Source: Henckelia pumila (Eukaryota > Streptophyta > Magnoliopsida > Lamiales > Gesneriaceae). Taken from it: a stretch of DNA of 64,000 nucleotides. Position 1 is the first letter of the stretch, and every line of letters starts with the position of its first letter. The stretch is taken from positions 18,090,622 through 18,154,621 of the forward strand of contig NC_133123.1 of the NCBI RefSeq assembly GCF_033568475.1, given 5' to 3'. Below are positions 57,396 to 64,000 of the stretch, piece by piece. The notes below the pieces were generated by a model. The model saw nothing but the letters and a program-made list of their open reading frames with translations, ran no database searches and had not been told where the DNA came from. The translations under genes were made by a program, and so were the position numbers.

Positions 57396-58600
57396 GTGAG
57401 GTTTAAGGTCAGACTTGTTGCAAAGGGTTACTCACAAGTTGAGGGGCTGGATTTCAATGAAATATACTCTCTCGTGGTTAAACATTCATCCATCAGGCTC
57501 ATTCTGGCCATAGTTACATACTTGGATATGGAATTGGAACAAATGGATGTAAAATCAGCTTTCCTCCATTGTGACCTTGAGGAGAACATTCTGATGGAAT
57601 TGCCAAAAGGGCACTCTTACACCAATGTCAAGAACAAAGTGTGTCTACTACAAAAATCCTTGTATGGACTAAAACAAATTCCTAGACAGAGGTATAAGAA
57701 ATTCGATGAGTTCATGGAGGAAGTCAGTTTTGAAAGAATCAATTTTGACAGTTGTGTATACCATAAAACAGAAGAGGACCATTCAAAGACATATCTATTA
57801 CTTTATGTGGATGATATGCTGATTTCCAGTAGGGACAAAATAGGAATTTAAAGGTTAAAGAAACAATTAAATTCCAAGTTTGAAATGAAAGATCTAGGAG
57901 AGGCTTCAAGGATCTTGGGAATGGAGATCAAGAGGAGCAGAGAGCATAAGACTTTATTCTTGAATTAGGAGACATATGTGATAAAAGTCATGAAAAGATT
58001 CAATATGGATGAATCCAAAGTCACTGCTACTCCACTAGCACAACACCATAAATTTTCTCAAGAACAATCTCTTATAAATGAAGGTGATAAAGAGGACATG
58101 GCACAAGTACCTTATGCTAGTGCAGTGGGTAGTGTTATGTATGGAATGGTGTGTACCAAACCTGATCTTGCTCATGCCATAAGTGTAGTCTCACGGTTTA
58201 TGTCTAATCCAGGTAGGGATCACTGGGAAGCACTGAAATATATGGATCTTTATATATCTGAAAGGATTAGTGGGAATTGGATTAATGTTCAGGAAGCAAG
58301 AGAGAAAAACTGAAGCAATAGAGGGATTTGTAGACTCTGATTTCGCAGGAAATCTGGACACTAGGAAATCCTTAACAGGATTTATCTTCACCATGTTTGG
58401 AAATTGGAATAGCGGGAGCTGGAAAGCTATATTACAACCAGTGGTGGCTCTATCAACTACCAAGGCAGAGTATATAGCCATAACAGAAGGAGTTAATGAG
58501 TCATATATTATGGTTGAAAGGACTAGCATCTGATCTTGGAATAAATTAGAATCAAGTTGTACTCCATTGTGATAATCAGAGCGCCATTCACCTTTCAATT
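57396..58600 (+). pseudogene. Copia reverse transcriptase and RNase H, truncated
   Basis: RT with RLVAKGYSQVEGLDFNEIYS, MDVKSAFLHCDLEENILMELP and the catalytic YVDDML at about 57805-57825. It continues past stops at 57849 and 57966 into EMKDLGEASRILGMEI and the connection region. RNase H shows GFVDSDFAGNLDTRKSLTGF, VVALSTTKAEYIAITE and LHCDNQSAIH at 58560-58600, where the homology stops. Confidence 0.85.
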
Positions 58601-60078
58601 TAATAACCCGGATAACAGAAGTGTAATGTGAACTCCAATGAGTAGATACGTGTCGTTGCAAAGTACTAGCTTGATTAACTCCAATTCCAGTCACAAGTTC
58701 TCCAGATGTTATCAAATCAATGATTTTATCTTCTCGAATTGATTTCAATTGAGAATTTATCTTTGAAGAAGAACCCACAAAATTGACAATTGAACTCAAT
58801 TCGGAAAAAAATAGCCATACATCTGATACCTCTTTAGCTGCTTCAACTAAAGTAAGTTGCAGTCGGTGAGCAAAACAATGAATATAATATGCAAACGGAC
58901 AATCTCTGAGGAATAATGCTTGTAACCCATTCCGTTCTTCCCGCATATTGCTAGCACCATCGTATCCTTGACCTCGCATATTTTCAATCAAAAGATTATG
59001 TTGTGTCAAAATGTTACATATATGTGTTTTCAAAGTCAAGAAGCTAGTGTCATCAACACCGACAACTTCAAAAAATCTCTCTCTAACAAATTCATCACAA
59101 TTTACGTACCGCAAAACAATAGCCATTTGTGATCTATGAGATTCATCAACTGCTTCATCAACAAGAATACAAAATTTAGCATCACCCACTTCATCAAGAA
59201 TTTTACTTCGCATAAGATCGGCAATAATTTTTAGTATCTCCTGTTGAATTGACGGAGATGTATACTTGGCATTTTTAGCAGCTTTATCTAATATAATATC
59301 ACCAATTTTTTTGCACAATTTTCCTTGGGATTTGACCAATTCAATAAAATTTCCACGATTATGAGAATCTACAGACTCATCATGTCCTCTAAGTGCACAC
59401 CCTTGTAATGCTAACCACATTACAGCTCTAATCAATTTCCTTAGAAGCAACCTATTTTGCTTTATAATATTTTCTGATTGTATATTCATCCTTCTATCAA
59501 TATGTTGAGATACATTTTTCAAACCCTCCCATTTTTGCATAGCAGTACCATGTAGTGAATTGCAATTCCCTGCATGTCTTTTCAATGGACATGTTTTGCA
59601 ATTCACTCTTTTCCAATTTTTGAATCCTTCAAATGCAAATTTTTTTATGATGTGATGAAGGAATATAAAAAAGATAACACGGAAAACAAAATGCACTTTC
59701 CTTTACCTTTGAAAACTCGAGTCATGAAAACTTTACGAACCAAGAAGACTGAAAAATGCGCTTTTGATGCTTAAAATCAACAAGTGGATATTAATAAATG
59801 GGTTGATATGGTCCCATACCAACATATTCTCTCCGAACATCATCTTGTTTATCACAGGGATATTCCCATATTGTAATTCGTTTCCCAGGATCTCTCTCAT
59901 ATAATGTATTATTGCCTTCTAATGGATCAAGAGCAACTTCATTGTCAAGTTTGAGCTTTTTGATTTCCACAGTAGATCTTGAACTCAACGGAGGAGGATC
60001 ATTTGAAGCACTTGAATTTTTTTTATAATTGCTCGCTGTTTTTTGAATGAAGTAATCCATTATATTTCTTTTTGACAT
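58600..60078 (-). pseudogene. hAT-type transposase (TTF zinc finger/DUF4371), 3'-truncated and frameshifted
   Basis: The Met at 60078 begins SKRNIMDYFIQK and reaches RDPGKRITIWEYPCDKQDDVRREYVGMGPYQP, the TTF-type zinc-finger entry. After a stop and a frame change (59700-59790) the second part (from about 59640) has EGFKNWKRVN, SQHIDRR, ALRGHDESVDSHNRGNF, AKYTSPSIQQEIL, the catalytic-core stretch DAKFCILVDEAVDESHRSQMAI, GQGYDGASNM and YYIHCFAHRLQLTLVEAA. It ends after STHWSSHYTSVIRVIKL at about 58600. The C-terminal hAT dimerisation domain is missing. The open frame runs on to 58191 only by reading copia sequence backwards. Confidence 0.85.
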
Positions 60079-60697
60079 TTTGATTTACCTAATTACTTGT
60101 GAATAAAAAAATTCCCAGCTCATCAATTTATTTCACCTATAAACATACCATTAACGGAACAAAAAAAAATCACAAGGATTTAATAAAAGATGCATTTATA
60201 AATTCTAAATCATGAAGCAAATAATGTCTACTGCTATAAAGAAAATGAAAGTTTTCAAATCTTACAAATGCAAATTGTAAAAAAGCTATGTAAATTTTAA
60301 TCACACCCAAAATATGCAATATGAATGATCAAATAACCTCAATTAACAATAAAAACAAATAAACTAGTCACTAGTGCATTCAATTTGTTGATTTCTTTTA
60401 AAAAAATACCTCTGTGATTTGTCACTTGATTTAATATGATTGAGGAAGAAATTAGTATTAGTGTAGACTCAAGACTGCAAAAATGAGAGAATCAACTCAT
60501 GAGTCACAGTCAAACAGATTCACAAAGTGGGAGATGGCCGATGAATTGCTTTTACGAAAATAAATTTTAGTCTGCAACCGATGAAGAGGAGAAGATAAGC
60601 TGGTTAATTTTTTTAACGCATAAAATTAAAGTATTAAAATAGGGTTGAGATAGAATAAAATAATTGGGTGGGCTTTGTTAAAATTGTGGACTATAAC
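60079..60697. other. AT-rich spacer upstream of the hAT relic
   Basis: It may hold the hAT element's 5' end, but I saw no inverted terminal repeat partner. Confidence 0.35.

Positions 60698-60760
<63 letters not shown>
60698..60760. repeat. (TA)n(GA)n compound microsatellite
   Basis: About 22 bases of TA then about 42 bases of GA with one interruption. It borders the hairpin element on the left. Confidence 0.95.
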
Positions 60761-61090
60761 TTTGGGTGCGGGGAATCCGTGCACACCCGTGCTCAAAACG
60801 ATTCCAATTGACTTGAAATTTTTACGGTAGGATCGTTTCAAAAATACGAATCCAACGATATATCATATGCTACAAATTTCAATCTCAATGGCCGGAATCG
60901 TGAAGATGACCAAAAACTGCACATTTAACCCCATTTCCGGCCATCTTCACGATTCCGGCCATCGAAATTGAAATTTGTAGCATATGATATATTGTTGGAT
61001 TCGTATTTTTGAAACGATCCTACCGTGAAAATTTCAAGTCAATCGAAATTGTTTTGAGCACGGGTTTGCACAGATTCCTCGCACCCTAGG
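60761..61090. mobile_element. Hairpin (foldback) MITE with about 150-bp arms
   Basis: The left arm 60761-60911 and right arm 60940-61090 are inverted copies at about 92 percent identity by eye. Shared segments, read towards the loop, are CCGTGCTCAAAAC, TACGAATCCAAC and GGCCGGAATCGTGAAGATG. The spacer is 28 bp. It is bordered by microsatellites on both sides, so no target duplication is legible. No coding capacity. Confidence 0.85.
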
Positions 61091-61101
61091 GTGTGGGGGA
61101 T

Positions 61102-61104
<3 letters not shown>

Positions 61105-61157
<53 letters not shown>
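61105..61157. repeat. (AT)n microsatellite
   Basis: About 53 bases of pure AT repeat, right of the hairpin element. Confidence 0.95.
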
Positions 61158-61160
<3 letters not shown>

Positions 61161-62529
61161 GGGTCTTCAGCCCAACCAAGCCCATACATACACTACGCCC
61201 ATGTTGGTGACTGTTGGTTTTTATTGTGATTAATCTGACTTATATTCATATATTGTAGTTGTGTGTTTACCTTTATCATGTTTTTATTTGTGTGTTGGGT
61301 TGTTGTTGTGATAAGTTTGCGTTAGTTCCTTACAGCATAACTTGTTTCTCGTTGTTTGAAACTAATGTAATCTATAACTTTTTGTTTTATTTTTTTTTAA
61401 AAAAAATCATTTTACCTACGACAAACGATGTAATTGACTCGGACATTAGTCCCTATGTTTATAAGGAAAATATTGCAAGATGCAAGATTAAAAAAAAATT
61501 CTCCCTTGTTTCACCCCTCATTATTTCATGTCTTTTGAAATAAAAAATTTAAAATTTGGATGGATGGATGATTTAGTTATTTCCAAAATATTATATCACT
61601 GTAAATTTTTTCTCATTATATTTAATCGAAAACAGATATACTAAAAAAGTTTACGAATTAGTTGCAACAATATGTTCACAAGAGGAATTTTAGTTTGTTT
61701 GTTTGCATTTGTGAATCCAAAGGTCCTCTGCATAACCGTCAAATCAGATCCAATTTTCCCTATACTAAAGGAGGTTGAATACAACGACAATGGTTGTTTG
61801 TCAGACATTGCAAATCGACTAGAGTCGAGAGGTAAGCAAACTAATTTTAAATATTCAAATAATTTTTATTATGTTTGGTAAGCTAATATTAATATGAAAA
61901 TAACGTTATGATGGATGGTTGTTCAAAAACCTTATTCAGGAACTGACACAAAAAGAGAATCTTCTTTGTACACCCTATGAAACTCTCAAATCAAGTCCAC
62001 CTCACCTATTAGTATTTTTCTCATTTGTTGGAGATAAGAAGTAGAACATTTTTGTGGTGATGAAGCCATAAACAAGAAATTAGCATAGGTAAATTCTTAT
62101 TATGCTATAACATAATGTAATAAACTAATAATTTACAGGGTGTTGATTTGGTTTTAGTGTTTGAAAGATATTACACATAGATATTTATTAAAATGATGGA
62201 TTTCTTTTGTTGTGAGATTCTTCTTTCATTTCTCATTGAGAAGAATGTCCTAAAAATTTCTTTGCAATTACATAGCTGACCAAATATTGAACCTTTATTA
62301 TGTGTTTCTCCGTTTGATTCCGAATGATTTTTTGTATTAGACCTCTATGACCATTGTACTTTTAAATGAACATAATTGGCTTACCATGGTCATCTTTTTG
62401 TTGCATCACTTATGAAAGAATTCTCAAAGGTATCATCTAACATGCTGGTTCCGATAATTTTACACATATTTCACTGCCCACAAAAACAATGAAACGAGAT
62501 GAATTCGTAGCAATTGAAGGTGATTTCAG
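61158..62529. other. AT-rich spacer
   Basis: No recognisable gene. The open frames here are short and without known motifs. Confidence 0.4.
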
Positions 62530-62877
62530 AAAATATGAGTACTTCCACCCAGGCTTGGATACTAGGTTATTCACCTAGACTTGATCTAGAGATACGTAAG
62601 TACTGACTGAGATATTCATCTGAGTATGCATTCTTATGTGTTGAATTTTCTTGTCATGATATGTATGTATTATTGTTCATATGTTGCATGTCCATGTATC
62701 ACATTGAGTAGAATCTCCTTCAAGATATCCGTATTTAGTAGGGTCACTCAGCCCTAATTTGTGAACGATTGGACATCATGAGTCACAGTGGCCGATGGGT
62801 CGAAGGGGCTGTGATGCTTCCAGGACATTCCAGATTCACGTCCGGATTATTGCGCTAGTTTTTCAAAGGAGTATTTC
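62530..62877 (+). repeat. Possible LTR fragment of Tekay-like type
   Basis: Phrases such as TACTGACTGAG, CTGAGTATGCATTCTTATGTG, GTAGGGTCACTCAGCCCTAA and GAGTCACAGTGGCCGATGGGTC resemble R/U5 parts of gypsy LTRs and echo (in reverse orientation) the LTRs at 2926 and 8873. Boundaries are not visible. Confidence 0.4.
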
Positions 62878-64000
62878 TGTAAGGCCCGGGATTATTTAAT
62901 TTTAATCCGAGAATATTTAATTATGGAATATTTAGAGTTTAGAATTAAATTCTAATATTCTTAAATGAATAAGGATTGAAATTGAATTAAATCGCTTTTT
63001 CGGGAACTGAATTGCAAATATCCAAAAGTTTAGGGACTAAACTGCAAATAAGCTTATATTTATCTATTTGAACCTTCTCCATCAGATATTACACGACACA
63101 AAGGCAGAGAAATCAGATTCTTTTCTTCACGCCATTTTCAAGATTTTAAAGCTTCGATTTTGTGTGATCCGGTCGTCAGAAATTCAAGATAAATATATAT
63201 CTGCGATCACCGCTCCGAGAGCTATGTTTTGGTACAAGTTTCATTCACTTTTCTCAGATTTTATTTTTATGTTGAAGATGGGTTGTTCTTATTTTTTATT
63301 ATATATGTGATTGAGCTAGTACCGGTTACGTATTCGCAGACGGTTCGAAAAAAGACTGTCGTTCGGATTTTATATGAATTTAGAAGAAAAATTCGAAATA
63401 TGCCATTTCTGATATGTTGCTGAACGTGTATATATATTGATGTTTTGTTGAAGATTATGGTTGGTATGGATTGTTGGATTGATTTGGATCTTGTTTGGAT
63501 TGCCGGTTTTTAGCCGTTATGCCGTCGGTTCAAGAATTGTCAAGTTTTTGCTATCGTTGTTTGTTTGAGCTGAGAATTCTTGAGTTATCAGCTGATATTA
63601 ATTGTCTATAAACACTTCATTTCATCTTTGTGTTTGAAGTTGTCGAACTCGGGAAATCCGGAATTGAATCATCAAAGAGTTCAAGAAGGTTTGAAGCAAT
63701 TGTGTTGGAAGTTTGAACTAGCAAGTTGAATAGCCTTTTGATATGAATTTGTATTGATGTATTTTCAGATTTGAAGTATTTTCAGACTCGACATTGAAAG
63801 GTATAAATGACAGTTAATCCAGAGGGGATAGAACGCTCAAAATAGCTATTATTTTCGAGTAATCCCTTGTTAATCACATACCTGTTTGATTATATGTCTT
63901 TATGTGCTTTTGATGCTTTTGTTGCTTTATTTGCTTATGTGCTTCGATGTTCAAGATGTTTTACAGTCTTTAATGCATACAGATTATGTTGCATTCATCT
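62878..64000 (+). repeat. Start of an LTR beginning TGTAAGGCCCGGG, cut by the window end
   Basis: TGTAAGGCCCGGGATTATTT is a common start of plant gypsy LTRs. The following 1.1 kb includes GGGACTAAACTGCAAATA and no protein that I recognise. The end and any partner lie outside the window. Confidence 0.5.

Larger units (their letters stand above)
54654..58600 (+). mobile_element. Ty1/copia element, truncated in RNase H
   Basis: A 5' LTR (54654-55267), a PBS-like stretch, and a decayed gag-protease-integrase-RT-RNase H run leftmost to rightmost. The element ends abruptly around 58600 after the RNase H motif LHCDNQSAIH and abuts a hAT transposase in the opposite orientation. No 3' LTR is present. 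Confidence 0.85.

Noticed and set aside
1..64000. CRISPR arrays, bacterial operons, riboswitches or a plasmid-like system
   Set aside because: The sequence is plant nuclear DNA. The regular short repeats found are LTR U3 repeats and microsatellites without spacers of the CRISPR kind.

Overview
This is nuclear DNA from a flowering plant. Two multi-exon plant genes, plant-type Ty3/gypsy and Ty1/copia retrotransposons, a Cassandra TRIM, a tRNA-derived SINE and many MITEs all point that way, as does the very AT-rich spacer. The element mix would suit an asterid eudicot, perhaps Lamiales. That lineage is inference from familiarity with such repeats, not a search result.

Layout. Bases 1 to about 12,700 hold an old, broken Ty3/gypsy element of the Tat lineage (minus strand, with a second, archaeal-type RNase H). 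A younger Tekay/Del-type chromovirus (2926-10204, minus) is inserted in it, flanked by a perfect 5-bp duplication (CACCA). Bases 12,700-15,900 are spacer with MITEs and a SINE. Bases 15,984-18,181 are an apparently intact J-domain/DUF3444 gene (minus). Bases 18,700-31,300 are a repeat field: a rearranged Cassandra TRIM, a CACTA-like end, a hAT-type MITE split by a Tekay-family solo LTR, a decayed copia element, a Cassandra solo LTR and a Myb-like transposon relic. Bases 31,812-35,961 are a complete 14-exon auxin response factor gene (minus) of the ARF9/11/18-like repressor type. From 36,000 to 54,600 I find no gene: AT-rich spacer with a 1.95-kb copia solo LTR, nested MITEs, a 1.37-kb foldback element inside AT microsatellites and two tiny A-tailed retroposons. 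Bases 54,654-58,600 are a decayed copia element fused to an antisense, truncated hAT transposase (58,600-60,078). Then come a 330-bp hairpin element and, from 62,878 to the window end, the start of another LTR.

How it fits together. The only apparently functional cellular genes are the J-domain protein and the ARF, both on the minus strand and about 14 kb apart. Everything else is mobile-element history. Target-site duplications let much of it be ordered: Tekay into Tat, solo LTR into MITE, SINE into MITE, and MITE into Stowaway-like MITE. The most unusual features are a palindromic repeat array just upstream of the TATA box in the Tekay-family LTRs, with a different core in the two family members, and several long hairpin-forming elements in AT microsatellites that could be small-RNA sources. 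I found no bacterial-type operon, CRISPR array, or convincing tRNA or rRNA gene. The only 5S rRNA-like sequence is the one carried in the Cassandra LTRs.
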